This document shows positions 16,879 through 26,013 of a DNA stretch of 64,000 nt, piece after piece. The stretch comes from Yamadazyma tenuis. Taxonomy: Eukaryota; Ascomycota; Pichiomycetes; Serinales; Debaryomycetaceae. Below the pieces are notes generated by a model, which saw only the letters and a program-made list of their open reading frames with translations, made no database searches and was not told the origin of the DNA. The stretch spans positions 496,001 to 560,000 of the forward strand of contig NC_089461.1 in NCBI RefSeq assembly GCF_029203305.1, given 5' to 3'. Both the position numbers and the translations under genes were made by a program. How positions within the stretch are numbered: the first letter of the stretch is position 1; each line of letters starts with the position of its first letter.

Positions 16879-18660
16879 CTAAAAGGCGATGACGGCCCAG
16901 GTGCCGGTGATGGCAAGGCCCAGGGACACAGCAATGACCAACAACACCATCAGCTTTTCAAGTCCGCCGATACGGACCAATTTTAAGTAGAACAAGCATG
17001 GCAATATAATGCACACTAAAAAGCAGATGGAAGCACCAAGAATACCTATGATTTTATCAAATTCAGGAAACACGATGGCCAACCCCACAAACACCGCATT
17101 GACACCGACCCGGATCAAGAACCGTCCCACGGTCCGCACCGCGTTGCCTAACTGATTTTCTGAGATGGTGTTGGTATGGAACATAGAATCTAAGGTTGCG
17201 ATAATGGGCTTCGCGTTCAATGGAGTCTTTGCAATGGGCACCATACAAATGAGTCCAGAGATTAATGGGTAGATGAAGCTGGGATAGCCGGGGGTGAAGA
17301 GTAAGTTGTTGGTGACCTCGTCCTTACAGTAGAACCCAAACATCAAGAAGCCCAACACCCCCATGGTGAAATCGGTGATCAAGGTGATCAAGTACGTTAC
17401 CTTCAAAGTGCCAGTAAACTTGTAAGGATGGCGCATGTCACTCTTAAGGTTGGGGAAAATGGCATGGCCACCGAATGGAGCCATCAAGATTCCAATGGCC
17501 AAGAGGAGATCTGACCAGGAGTCAGGCCACAAGTTAGTTGGCATCACCGTAAGCAACGACCCAGGTGATGAAGCCTTGAGCAAGCCGCATACAAACACCA
17601 ACCCCGTGATGGAAATGGTGGAAATGATCCCCAAGAGCGAGAATATCGACAACACTGGAAGCGGCATGAACGTAAACGGAGTTAACACGAAGAAACTCAA
17701 GATTTTGAAGTTGGTCTTTGTCCACACTTCGTCATCGCCGAGCAACGCGTAGAGTGAGTCGCTGAACAACACGATCAATGACACACCGGCACCTACCAAG
17801 TCGACGGAGAAAACAAGCGAGATCAACAATTTGGCGGCCGAGCCATACGAAGCGTACCCCAAGTCCGCGTATGTCATCAACGTGGGGTCGGTGTCCATCG
17901 ACTTCGAGAGCAACGAGGCGGTCCAGAATGTGGCCAACCCACATACCAACAACATTGGAACTCCAATCACCCAACCGGCCTTTAAAAAGCCCACTGGTAA
18001 TGCCAATAATCCCACGCCTATGAGCACATTGATAGAATTGAAAATCGTCTGGGGTGCCGTCGATTGGCCCGCCAATACTGTCACCACATTGCCGTCCTTG
18101 TCCTCGATCTTCTTCAAGTTGACGTGCGATGCTGTGGTAGCCATCGAGAGACTGGACCGAATACTCGAAAATGATGGGGACGGGTACATTCTTCTCTGGG
18201 GAATAGGAATGCCCTGAGCCACCACCAGCGAACCTGCTCGAGACCGCGAGTTGTTCAAGGCACTGAGAATATCGTCCTGGTAGAAAACGTCGGTGATGGG
18301 GGCAAACGAGTCATAACTGAAGAGGTTGTTGCGAGCGACATTCACGTCGTGAACCACTGTACTCAAACGTTCTCCCCGCTGAGACGGGATCATCAACTCA
18401 GGGTCGAACAACTCATCGGGCTCCGCACCATTTTCGTCCTCCCGATGGAAGAATGAACGTTGCCGGTGGATTTCGCTGTCTAATTTCGAAGCAGCGTACG
18501 ATTGGGCCCTGGTGAACGAACTGGCGAAATTGTGCAAGGAGTTGGGCCCACGAAAGGAGCCAATCGGCGCGTCGAGGAACGATTGTCTTCTAAAGGAGTT
18601 CAACGGTGTGAACTCGGTGACGTCCGAATCGTCATCGAACGGAGATGCAGTGGAAGACAT
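16879..18660 (-). CDS. AVT1: Vacuolar amino acid transporter Avt1-like (AAAP family)
   Basis: The ATG at 18658-18660 gives a 593-aa protein; the frame is open further upstream but only from a TTG. The N-terminal ~195 residues are hydrophilic, Ser-rich and acidic, as in Avt1. The AAAP/amino-acid-auxin-permease core begins at QTIFNSINVLIGVGLLALP, the strongest family signature, and continues with about eleven membrane spans to the C-terminus. In S. cerevisiae Avt1 is a proton-coupled transporter that loads neutral amino acids (including cysteine, glutamine and tyrosine) into the vacuole. The gene is divergent from the YML018C-like transporter, sharing a 200-bp promoter, and is followed by another vacuolar-type membrane gene. 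Other Avt family members are possible, but the long acidic N-terminus favours Avt1. Confidence 0.87.
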   Translation of the reverse strand: MSSTASPFDDDSDVTEFTPLNSFRRQSFLDAPIGSFRGPNSLHNFASSFTRAQSYAASKLDSEIHRQRSFFHREDENGAEPDELFDPELMIPSQRGERLSTVVHDVNVARNNLFSYDSFAPITDVFYQDDILSALNNSRSRAGSLVVAQGIPIPQRRMYPSPSFSSIRSSLSMATTASHVNLKKIEDKDGNVVTVLAGQSTAPQTIFNSINVLIGVGLLALPVGFLKAGWVIGVPMLLVCGLATFWTASLLSKSMDTDPTLMTYADLGYASYGSAAKLLISLVFSVDLVGAGVSLIVLFSDSLYALLGDDEVWTKTNFKILSFFVLTPFTFMPLPVLSIFSLLGIISTISITGLVFVCGLLKASSPGSLLTVMPTNLWPDSWSDLLLAIGILMAPFGGHAIFPNLKSDMRHPYKFTGTLKVTYLITLITDFTMGVLGFLMFGFYCKDEVTNNLLFTPGYPSFIYPLISGLICMVPIAKTPLNAKPIIATLDSMFHTNTISENQLGNAVRTVGRFLIRVGVNAVFVGLAIVFPEFDKIIGILGASICFLVCIILPCLFYLKLVRIGGLEKLMVLLVIAVSLGLAITGTWAVIAF

Positions 18661-18860
18661 CAAGAATATATTTAAGGTCAAACGTTAAAGCTCGCGCCGG
18701 AAATGAGATTTCTGATAAGGGAATTCGCAGATGGTGCGATGGCGTGCGACGCCAGAAAGGGATTAAACCTCTCAGGCTTGTACGGCTTCTTTTGAAAATA
18801 TTAAAACAACTCAAGGTTGACAGTTCTGCCATACCCAACCTCTGCATCACCATCTCCTCG

Positions 18861-20024
18861 ATGTCGTTATCCGAAACGCTATCTCAATGGGTACGACTGT
18901 CAGTATTCTTCCAAAAGGAATCCAACTTATCATCTCGGCAAAAATGGATCTTGGGCTTGGTCAATTTGGGTTCAGTAGTGATATTCTGGGTGCTGTCCTC
19001 GTTTTTGGTGAGCGACTTGTTTGATAGCGATGTGTATCGCAAGCCGTTCATGATAACTTACCTTAACACGGCGTGTTTCACCCTCTACTTCATCCCATAT
19101 TTGAAGCTTGAAGGGCTCGGTGTGTCTGAGTTTGTGGCATTAGTCAAAGCAGAATACTCTAACCTGCCGCCAGCATTCAACGATATCGAAACGGTATCGT
19201 ATGGTTCAGGTTCAGATGTTAACGAGATACCACCCGAGCCGACTCCGGACCTCAAGGTTGGAATTTTAGAGACTATTTCGTTGTCATTGAAGTTCTGCGC
19301 CCTTTGGTTTGCCGCCAACTTGGCCACTAACTGCTCATTATCGTACACGTCAGTGGCATCCCAGACCATATTGTCCTCGACATGTTCATTCTTCACCTTG
19401 ATCATCGGCTTTGTCTACGGGGTGGAAAAAGTCACTCGAAGCAAGATCTATGGTATAGTTCTATGTTTTGTTGGAGTGGTGATAGTCACCAGAGACGATT
19501 CTTCTGCCACCAATCCCGCCACCTCCAACTGGCTAGTGTTGATGGGAAATCTCATGGCACTCATTGGAGCTCTTATTTACGGGATTTACACGATCTTGCT
19601 AAAGATGAAGACGGTGGTGAAAAACTCGACTTTGGAACGAGAGCTCAATACGCATCTTTTCTTTGCATTTGTGGGAATCTTCACATTGGTGATATTGTTC
19701 CCAGTGATGGTGATCCTCCATTTCACGGGTGTGGAGCGGTTTGTGCTCCCCACCAACAAACACGCGTTGACGCTGCTTCTGATCAACATGCTCATTACCC
19801 TCATCAGTGACTTTTGCTGGTGCCGAGCTGTGCTTTTAACCAGTCCGCTCACCGTCACCGTGGGACTATCTTTGACCATTCCGTTGGCCATGGTGGGCGA
19901 CTGGGTGCTCAAGGGGTTCCAATTGAATCTTTTCTACATCTCGGGAGCCGCCATTGTCACTATTGGTTTTCTCATCATCAACCACGACGAAGAGCAAGAG
20001 TTCAGTCACAATCATATAGAATAA
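18861..20024 (+). CDS. DMT-superfamily transporter, YML018C/Thi74-like (SLC35F type)
   Basis: I chose the ATG at 18861 (MSLSETLSQWVRL), giving 387 aa. The frame is open back to 18645, but that would overlap the start of AVT1. The protein has ten hydrophobic spans with the drug/metabolite-transporter (EamA-like) layout. A loop of about 50 polar residues follows the second span. The segment SLKFCALWFAANLATNCSLSYTSVASQTILSSTCSFFTL is the SLC35F/Thi74 hallmark (only partly quoted as motif context: ATNCSLSYTSVASQTILSS). YML018C localises to the vacuolar membrane in S. cerevisiae; its substrate is unknown. The next gene downstream, the OST3/OST6 subunit, corresponds to YML019W, also adjacent in S. 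cerevisiae. Confidence 0.85.
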   Translation: MSLSETLSQWVRLSVFFQKESNLSSRQKWILGLVNLGSVVIFWVLSSFLVSDLFDSDVYRKPFMITYLNTACFTLYFIPYLKLEGLGVSEFVALVKAEYSNLPPAFNDIETVSYGSGSDVNEIPPEPTPDLKVGILETISLSLKFCALWFAANLATNCSLSYTSVASQTILSSTCSFFTLIIGFVYGVEKVTRSKIYGIVLCFVGVVIVTRDDSSATNPATSNWLVLMGNLMALIGALIYGIYTILLKMKTVVKNSTLERELNTHLFFAFVGIFTLVILFPVMVILHFTGVERFVLPTNKHALTLLLINMLITLISDFCWCRAVLLTSPLTVTVGLSLTIPLAMVGDWVLKGFQLNLFYISGAAIVTIGFLIINHDEEQEFSHNHIE

Positions 20025-20170
20025 TTACTTACAGTTGATAAATATATTGAACAATTGAGTTGAACACCTGGTCATGAACAGCCAACAGTACTATTGATGA
20101 ATCCGATGGTAAACACAGAAATCAGGTTTCGCATCAATTTCTCAAACAAACGTTTTGCGTTGCTCACAAA

Positions 20171-21187
20171 ATGGTAATCGTCCACAGTTTGGTATGGGTT
20201 CTACTATTGGGGGTGCTCGTGGCAGCCTTGTCATCACAAGAGGCATTGGGCCTCACAGAACTCTCCCAGAAAAGCGAGGACTTCATCATACGCGTCACCG
20301 ATGGGAAATTGGATCTGTTCACAGGGGTAAGAGACTATTACACGTTGGTGATTCTCACATCTACATCTTCTGAGCACAAATGTACCACTTGCCAGAACCT
20401 CATCGACATTGTGCAGATAGTTGCTCGATCCTGGTTTCACGACTATACACGTCTGCACGCATTGTTTTTTGTCGAAATTGACTTGGTTCACGAGCCCAAT
20501 ATGCGGTTAGCAGGCGCTATCCAACTTCAAACAGTTCCACACCTATGGCTTGTACCGCCCAACCCCGAGGAACAGTACGATGAATTTGCATTATTGAAGG
20601 AACAGCATTTTATTTACCGATTGCCGGTGGGTAAAGTCGACAGCCAAGCGTTTGACTTAGCTCAGTTCTTGTCGCAGACCCTTCAGAAGTCTATCTATAT
20701 TCGAGACGGAGACCCCATGGTGAACTTTGTGTTGTACTTTGTGGTGACGTTCTTGGTGATCACTATATGTAAACGAAATGCTCCTCAACTCGTCAAGAAC
20801 TTGGGTAGAGTGTTTGCCTACAAGGTATTGTCTATTGGGATGATATTGGCTTCCACCACCGGATTCCAGTATTCTCGGATCCAAAAGATCCCCTTTGTGG
20901 CCAGGAACGATGAGGGACTTATCATAATCTCGGGAGGTACACACTACCAGTTTGGAGTCGAGTCCCTCATTGTCAGTGGGGTCTATTTACTATTGGCTGT
21001 ATCGTTCCTTGTGTTGGTGTATCTTGGAAGTTATAAAACCACGGCCAAAAGTACCCTTGATGACCAGTCTAAACATATTCTCATCATCTCCATGACCATC
21101 ACATTGTACTTGTTGTACAGTGCGCTTACAAGCATTATTCTACGCAAAGACTCCGATTATCCATATGCCTTCACCAAGCTCTTTTAA
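20171..21187 (+). CDS. OST6: Oligosaccharyltransferase Ost3/Ost6 thioredoxin-fold subunit
   Basis: This subunit holds the acceptor protein by transient mixed disulfides so that the oligosaccharyltransferase can glycosylate Asn sites near cysteines. The 338-aa protein has a signal peptide (about residues 1-22) and a lumenal thioredoxin-like domain with a CxxC active site at C71-TT-C74 (EHKCTTCQN). Four C-terminal membrane spans follow (about residues 187-205, 215-232, 265-285 and 303-320), the standard Ost3/Ost6 topology. By synteny with YML018C, YML020W and UNG1 the S. cerevisiae counterpart is OST6 (YML019W). If this species has only one such gene it may serve both OST3 and OST6 roles. Confidence 0.88.
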   Translation: MVIVHSLVWVLLLGVLVAALSSQEALGLTELSQKSEDFIIRVTDGKLDLFTGVRDYYTLVILTSTSSEHKCTTCQNLIDIVQIVARSWFHDYTRLHALFFVEIDLVHEPNMRLAGAIQLQTVPHLWLVPPNPEEQYDEFALLKEQHFIYRLPVGKVDSQAFDLAQFLSQTLQKSIYIRDGDPMVNFVLYFVVTFLVITICKRNAPQLVKNLGRVFAYKVLSIGMILASTTGFQYSRIQKIPFVARNDEGLIIISGGTHYQFGVESLIVSGVYLLLAVSFLVLVYLGSYKTTAKSTLDDQSKHILIISMTITLYLLYSALTSIILRKDSDYPYAFTKLF

Positions 21188-21212
21188 GTATTAATGCGAT
21201 TCTCAATTTCTG

Positions 21213-21218
21213 ACGCGT
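21213..21218 (+). promoter_or_regulatory. MCB element ACGCGT upstream of UNG1
   Basis: ACGCGT, the Mlu1 cell-cycle box bound by MBF, lies 28 bp upstream of the UNG1 ATG. S. cerevisiae UNG1 is expressed at G1/S under MBF. It is the only ACGCGT I found in an intergenic stretch of this window. Confidence 0.55.
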
Positions 21219-21245
21219 ACAATTTTTCAGTAGGCTCTATACTTA

Positions 21246-22304
21246 ATGTCAAATACTGTTGACAGTAAAAGAGTGTCAGAGACTCAGCACCCTGAGCGCA
21301 ACGTGGTGGTAAAGAGAACAAAGATCACAGACTTTTTCCTGGTCAAGAAGAAGCCTGCACCACCGAAAGACGTAAGCTCTACTGAGTCGAAACAAACAAT
21401 CAAGACGGTAACAACTACAACGACATTGAAACTAAAACCAACCCAGCCAGCCGAAACAGCTCAACAATGTGACCTGTTGGATGAAGACGCCTTCTCTACA
21501 AAGTACAACTTCAATAAAAAAAAGTGGATAGAACTGCTTTCTCCAAAATATCTCGAGCTTTTAGACCTCGAAATCAACTATTTACACATTTCCTGGTTGA
21601 CTTTTCTTCACAAAGAACTCACGAAACCCTACTTTCTCAAATTGAAACGGTTTCTCAAAGCTCAGGCCCACAAGACGGTATTTCCTCCTAAGCACCAGAT
21701 CTACTCCTGGTCCCATTTCACACCACTTCCACAATTGAAGTGTCTTATTTTGGGCCAGGATCCATACCATAACTTTAACCAGGCCCACGGGTTGGCATTC
21801 TCTGTTTTGGAGCCCACAAAACCGCCTCCTTCTTTGAAGAACATCTACAAAGGTATTCAAAACGACTACCCCAAGTTTGAGCCTCCCAATAGTTCTCAGG
21901 GTGGAGGTGGTAATTTGACCAAGTGGGCTAAGAGGGGTGTCCTCATGTTGAACACCTGTCTCACGGTAGAGGCGCACAAAGCCAATAGCCATTCGAAACA
22001 AGGATGGGAAACATTTACCCAAGAGGTCATAAATACAGCGATAAACTACCACCAGAACCAGGAGAATTCGGGGTTCGTGGTGATGGCATGGGGAATGCCT
22101 GCGCAGAACACCGTGGGTCAATTCCCTAATTTGCAAAAGACAGACAACTTTCTTGTTTTGAAAACGTTCCATCCGTCGCCATTCTCAGCTGCAAAAGGTT
22201 TTTTCACTGCCCAGTGTTTCCGGAAATGCAATGAGTGGCTCGAACAACAGGGCAAGCAACGTATTGATTGGGCACTTTTAGACTCGAACCAAATCTTTAC
22301 TTGA
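21246..22304 (+). CDS. UNG1: Uracil-DNA glycosylase
   Basis: Ung1 excises uracil from DNA in nucleus and mitochondria to start base-excision repair. The 352-aa protein has a basic, disordered N-terminal ~75 residues and a full family-1 UDG core. The water-activating motif GQDPYH is at residues 170-175 (catalytic D172), the uracil-specific asparagine is in MLNTCLTV (N236), and the minor-groove loop is HPSPFSA (H309). In that loop the usual intercalating leucine (HPSPLS) is phenylalanine. The N-terminus contains RTKITDFF (residues 24-31), which resembles a PCNA-interacting box as in human UNG2, with Arg in place of Gln at the first position. The promoter carries an MCB element. The gene corresponds to YML021C and is followed by ISW2. 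Confidence 0.95.
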   Translation: MSNTVDSKRVSETQHPERNVVVKRTKITDFFLVKKKPAPPKDVSSTESKQTIKTVTTTTTLKLKPTQPAETAQQCDLLDEDAFSTKYNFNKKKWIELLSPKYLELLDLEINYLHISWLTFLHKELTKPYFLKLKRFLKAQAHKTVFPPKHQIYSWSHFTPLPQLKCLILGQDPYHNFNQAHGLAFSVLEPTKPPPSLKNIYKGIQNDYPKFEPPNSSQGGGGNLTKWAKRGVLMLNTCLTVEAHKANSHSKQGWETFTQEVINTAINYHQNQENSGFVVMAWGMPAQNTVGQFPNLQKTDNFLVLKTFHPSPFSAAKGFFTAQCFRKCNEWLEQQGKQRIDWALLDSNQIFT

Positions 22305-22732
22305 AAGAAGCACGTTAAATAGTTAAATATTCATGTTATTGTCATTGGTTGTACAAACTCTTGCAACATTGGTTTTAGTATATTTTTAATTCGCAGCGCT
22401 GGCAACACGTCTATTAACCAGATTCGCATTTTTCTGCGGTTGCAAAGGGGTTACCCGGAGTGGCTGATAAAAAAAAAGAAAACGGAACGATCAACTCTAA
22501 GCTAATACCTAACGCCTAAAATATTTTTGTGGAAAAACCTCCTGAATTTTTGTCGCTTTCACAAAAACCTTTTTTTACTGATTTTGCTATACGCATCCAT
22601 CTGTTTTAGAGCATCATTCAATTGAATCACACGCCCATTTTCACTTCGTGACGTATTTCTTCTATTTTTGATCCAAATTTATCCAATAATAGTTGCAAAT
22701 TCAACTGAGGCAATAATCTAAACTGACGAGGC
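22305..22732. other. Intergenic region with ISW2 promoter
   Basis: This 428-bp gap lies between tandem rightward genes. It contains a TTACCCG Reb1-type site near 22451 followed by an A-tract (22471-22478), and T-rich runs near 22560-22580. That is the usual layout of a nucleosome-depleted yeast promoter. No gene is visible in it. Confidence 0.45.
22451..22457 (+). promoter_or_regulatory. Reb1-type TTACCCG site in ISW2 promoter
   Basis: TTACCCG, extended to TTACCCGGAG, matches the S. cerevisiae Reb1 consensus and sits about 280 bp upstream of the ISW2 ATG, next to an A-tract. The match is to sequence only; binding-site conservation in this clade is assumed. Confidence 0.35.
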
Positions 22733-25700
22733 ATGACAAGAAGCAAAAATTCAAAAACTCCCGCCATCACCAAGTCCATTACCAAACCTCCTGGCAGAAA
22801 GAGCGTCAATACTTTGAGCAAATTTCGATCCGAATCCCACGATCAGCGGCTCAAACGGTTCCTTCTCAGTACTGATGCTGCCACCGCCAAAAAAAATGAT
22901 GTCGATGATTCGACAGTGCGATTTAAACATTTGTTGGCCCTTACTCCGTTGTTTCGGTATTTCATAGATTTGAGTGCCTCCAAAGATGTGCTGTTCAAAA
23001 AAGTGATTCGTCAGCTCGACAATGAACACTCCATTCAATTGAAAGATACGAAGAAGAGAAAGAGAAGAAAGACAGAAAAGGAAGAAGATGCTGAGTTGTT
23101 AGAAGAGGAAATACATGTGGGAGATGGTGACCAGGAGAAAACTGTGATGGTTGAAACTCCCTCGTACGTGCATGGCAAACTTAGAGACTACCAAATCCAG
23201 GGTTTGAATTGGTTGATTTCTTTGTATGAAAACAGACTCAGTGGTATATTGGCTGATGAAATGGGTTTGGGAAAGACCTTACAAACTATCTCTTTTTTGG
23301 GGTACTTAAGGTACATAAAGCACATCGACGGTCCTTTCGTTGTGATCGTGCCCAAGTCTACGTTGGACAACTGGAGAAGAGAATTTGCCAAATGGACTCC
23401 CGAAGTCAATGTGGTGGTCTTACAGGGTAACAAAGAGCAACGTACAGACATAATGCAAAATCAGCTTTTGACTGCAAAGTTCGATGTGTTAGTTACCTCG
23501 TTTGAGATGGTAATCAGAGAGAAGTCTCAACTTAAGAAATTTAAGTGGGAATATATTGTTGTTGACGAGGCCCATAGAATCAAAAACGAAGAGAGTTCGT
23601 TATCACAGATAATCAGATTGTTTTATTCCCGAAATAGGTTGTTAATTACTGGAACTCCATTGCAGAATAATTTACACGAATTATGGGCGTTGTTGAACTT
23701 CTTGTTGCCGGATGTGTTTGGTGATTCTGAAGTTTTCGACGAATGGTTCGACAACCAGGGTGGTAAGGAGAACCCTGAAAGCCAGGACCAGGATCAGGTA
23801 GTACAGCAGCTTCACCAGCTTTTAAGTCCATTTTTGTTGAGAAGAGTGAAAGCCGATGTTGAAAAATCGTTATTACCTAAAATCGAAACTAATGTGTATA
23901 TTGGTATGACCGATATGCAAAGGAAATGGTATAGACAATTATTGGAAAAGGATATTGATGCTGTCAATGGTGCTGTTGGAAAAAGGGAAGGAAAAACTCG
24001 TCTTTTGAACATTGTTATGCAACTCAGAAAGTGTTGTAACCATCCATATTTATTTGACGGGGCTGAACCAGGCCCCCCCTTCACCACAGATGAACATTTG
24101 GTTTTCAATGCTGGTAAAATGATAATATTGGATAAAATGTTGCTGAAATTCAAAAGAGAAGGTTCGAGAGTCTTGATCTTCTCTCAGATGTCCAGATTGT
24201 TGGATATCTTAGAGGATTATTGTTTCTTGAGAGAGTACAATTATTGCAGAATTGACGGTTCAACGTCCCACGAAGAAAGAATCCAGGCCATTGACGATTA
24301 CAATGCTCCAGACCTGGAAAAATTCATTTTCTTATTGACCACCAGAGCTGGAGGGTTGGGTATCAATTTGACTACTGCTGACATCGTTATTCTTTACGAT
24401 TCGGATTGGAATCCTCAGGCTGATCTTCAAGCTATGGATAGGGCTCACAGAATTGGACAGAAGAAGCAAGTGAAGGTTTTTCGATTTGTCAGTGAAAATG
24501 CCATAGAGGAGAAGGTGTTAGAAAGAGCTGCTCAGAAATTGAGATTGGATCAGTTAGTCATCCAACAAGGTAGACTGAGTTCAACTGCAGCTATTGGTAG
24601 TAATAAGGATGATTTGATAGGCATGATTCAACATGGTGCTCAAGAAGTATTTCAGTCTGACAAGACAGAGATGTTTGATGATGATATTGATGCTATCTTA
24701 CAAAGAGGTGCCGAAAAAACCAAGACTTTGAACCTGAAGTTCAATAAATTAGGTCTTGATGATATTCAAAACTTTGCCTTCGACAACTCTACTTGGGAAT
24801 GGAATGGTCAAAACTTTTCCAAAAAGGAGAATGACAAAACTGGAGTTGCGTGGATCAACCCTAGTAAAAGAGAGAGAAAGGAGCAAACTTATTCTATTGA
24901 TAATTATTATAAAGATGTGCTAAAGGCAACTTTAACAACAAAAGCCACCAACTCTCAGTTGAAAGCAAAAGCTCCCAAGCACTATAACATTCAGGATCAT
25001 CAGTTCTTCCCCGATGGCCTTGCTGAACTCCTAGAAAGAGAACAATTACAGTACAAGCAAGAAGTTGGGTACAAGTACTCTGTAGATGAGTTTGGAGATA
25101 GCGATGAGGAGTTTTTGGCTGATGAATTCAAGAGCGATGTCTCTAGAGAAGAAAGAAGACGGATAGAGCAGAAGAAAGTTGATTCTGTCATACCATTGAC
25201 TGAAGAAGAAACAAAGGCGAAGGACCAAATGCTACTGGAATCGTTCTATAACTGGACCAGGCGTGACTTCACAAATTTCATTCATGGCTGTGCTAAGCAC
25301 GGAAGAAACTCTTTCGAGCAGATAGCTAAGTCAGTTGGGACCAAAACTCCTGAGGAAGTTCAACAGTATTCACAAACCTTTTGGAAAAAGTATACTACAA
25401 TTGAAGGTTACGAAAAGTACATTACTCAAATCGAATCAAGTGAGAAGAAACTGGCTAAATTACAGAAACAACAGGAAATTTTACATTCAAAAATGAGTCA
25501 AATCGAAGATCCATTGTCAGATTTAACTATTGCATATCCCCCAAACAATTCCAAAAGAGTTTATTCCAAGCTTGAAGATAGGTTCATCTTGGCTTGCGTT
25601 TATAAACATGGAATCTTCAGTGAAAATTTGTCTGAGAAAGTAAGAGAAGAAGTATCATTGAGTGATCTTTTCAGATTTGATTGGTTTATGTTATCCAGAA

Positions 25701-25921
25701 CTGCTCAAGAGCTTGGTAGACGAATTAACACATTACTTCTAGCTCTTACACGAGAAGTGGATACTGCCAACAAAAAGAAATCAAAACTTCCTAACATTGG
25801 TAGCTCTGCAAATAGTACTAGACCTGGATCAACTGAACCATCTGCAATACCTAATGGAGCTGGTGCCAAAAGGAACGGGGATGAAAATACGATTGCTCCC
25901 ATCAAAAGAAAGAAGAAATAA
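22733..25921 (+). CDS. ISW2: ISWI-family chromatin remodelling ATPase Isw2
   Basis: Isw2 slides nucleosomes, usually over promoters, to repress transcription. The 1062-aa protein has the full ISWI order. A short AutoN/acidic region precedes residue 145. The SNF2 ATPase begins at [18 protein letters not shown], with Walker A DEMGLGKT near 180 and the DEAH box near 283. The helicase C domain carries [19 protein letters not shown] near 480 and [14 protein letters not shown] near 570. HAND, SANT (about 840-890) and SLIDE (about 930-1020) follow. Side-by-side recall with S. cerevisiae Isw2 favours Isw2 over Isw1 (for example the KYNF-free [14 protein letters not shown] block). Residue 528, in NAPD-x-EKF, is encoded by CTG where homologues have Ser; it should be read as Ser under CUG-Ser decoding. 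Confidence 0.93.
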   Translation: MTRSKNSKTPAITKSITKPPGRKSVNTLSKFRSESHDQRLKRFLLSTDAATAKKNDVDDSTVRFKHLLALTPLFRYFIDLSASKDVLFKKVIRQLDNEHSIQLKDTKKRKRRKTEKEEDAELLEEEIHVGDGDQEKTVMVETPSYVHGKLRDYQIQGLNWLISLYENRLSGILADEMGLGKTLQTISFLGYLRYIKHIDGPFVVIVPKSTLDNWRREFAKWTPEVNVVVLQGNKEQRTDIMQNQLLTAKFDVLVTSFEMVIREKSQLKKFKWEYIVVDEAHRIKNEESSLSQIIRLFYSRNRLLITGTPLQNNLHELWALLNFLLPDVFGDSEVFDEWFDNQGGKENPESQDQDQVVQQLHQLLSPFLLRRVKADVEKSLLPKIETNVYIGMTDMQRKWYRQLLEKDIDAVNGAVGKREGKTRLLNIVMQLRKCCNHPYLFDGAEPGPPFTTDEHLVFNAGKMIILDKMLLKFKREGSRVLIFSQMSRLLDILEDYCFLREYNYCRIDGSTSHEERIQAIDDYNAPDLEKFIFLLTTRAGGLGINLTTADIVILYDSDWNPQADLQAMDRAHRIGQKKQVKVFRFVSENAIEEKVLERAAQKLRLDQLVIQQGRLSSTAAIGSNKDDLIGMIQHGAQEVFQSDKTEMFDDDIDAILQRGAEKTKTLNLKFNKLGLDDIQNFAFDNSTWEWNGQNFSKKENDKTGVAWINPSKRERKEQTYSIDNYYKDVLKATLTTKATNSQLKAKAPKHYNIQDHQFFPDGLAELLEREQLQYKQEVGYKYSVDEFGDSDEEFLADEFKSDVSREERRRIEQKKVDSVIPLTEEETKAKDQMLLESFYNWTRRDFTNFIHGCAKHGRNSFEQIAKSVGTKTPEEVQQYSQTFWKKYTTIEGYEKYITQIESSEKKLAKLQKQQEILHSKMSQIEDPLSDLTIAYPPNNSKRVYSKLEDRFILACVYKHGIFSENLSEKVREEVSLSDLFRFDWFMLSRTAQELGRRINTLLLALTREVDTANKKKSKLPNIGSSANSTRPGSTEPSAIPNGAGAKRNGDENTIAPIKRKKK

Positions 25922-26013
25922 CAAATTTTTCATTTACGATAAAAATTGATAGACTATGTAACACTAGAATGTATATTATACACATTTGACGATTCTTTAT
26001 ACATAAAAATATC

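Noticed and set aside
18645..18860. Upstream extension of the YML018C-like transporter
   Set aside because: It would overlap the AVT1 start on the other strand and its sequence is basic and unlike the family; the ATG at 18861 fits.
21582..22172. 196-codon minus-strand frame opposite UNG1
   Set aside because: The plus strand encodes a full uracil-DNA glycosylase; the antisense frame is a by-product of its codon pattern.
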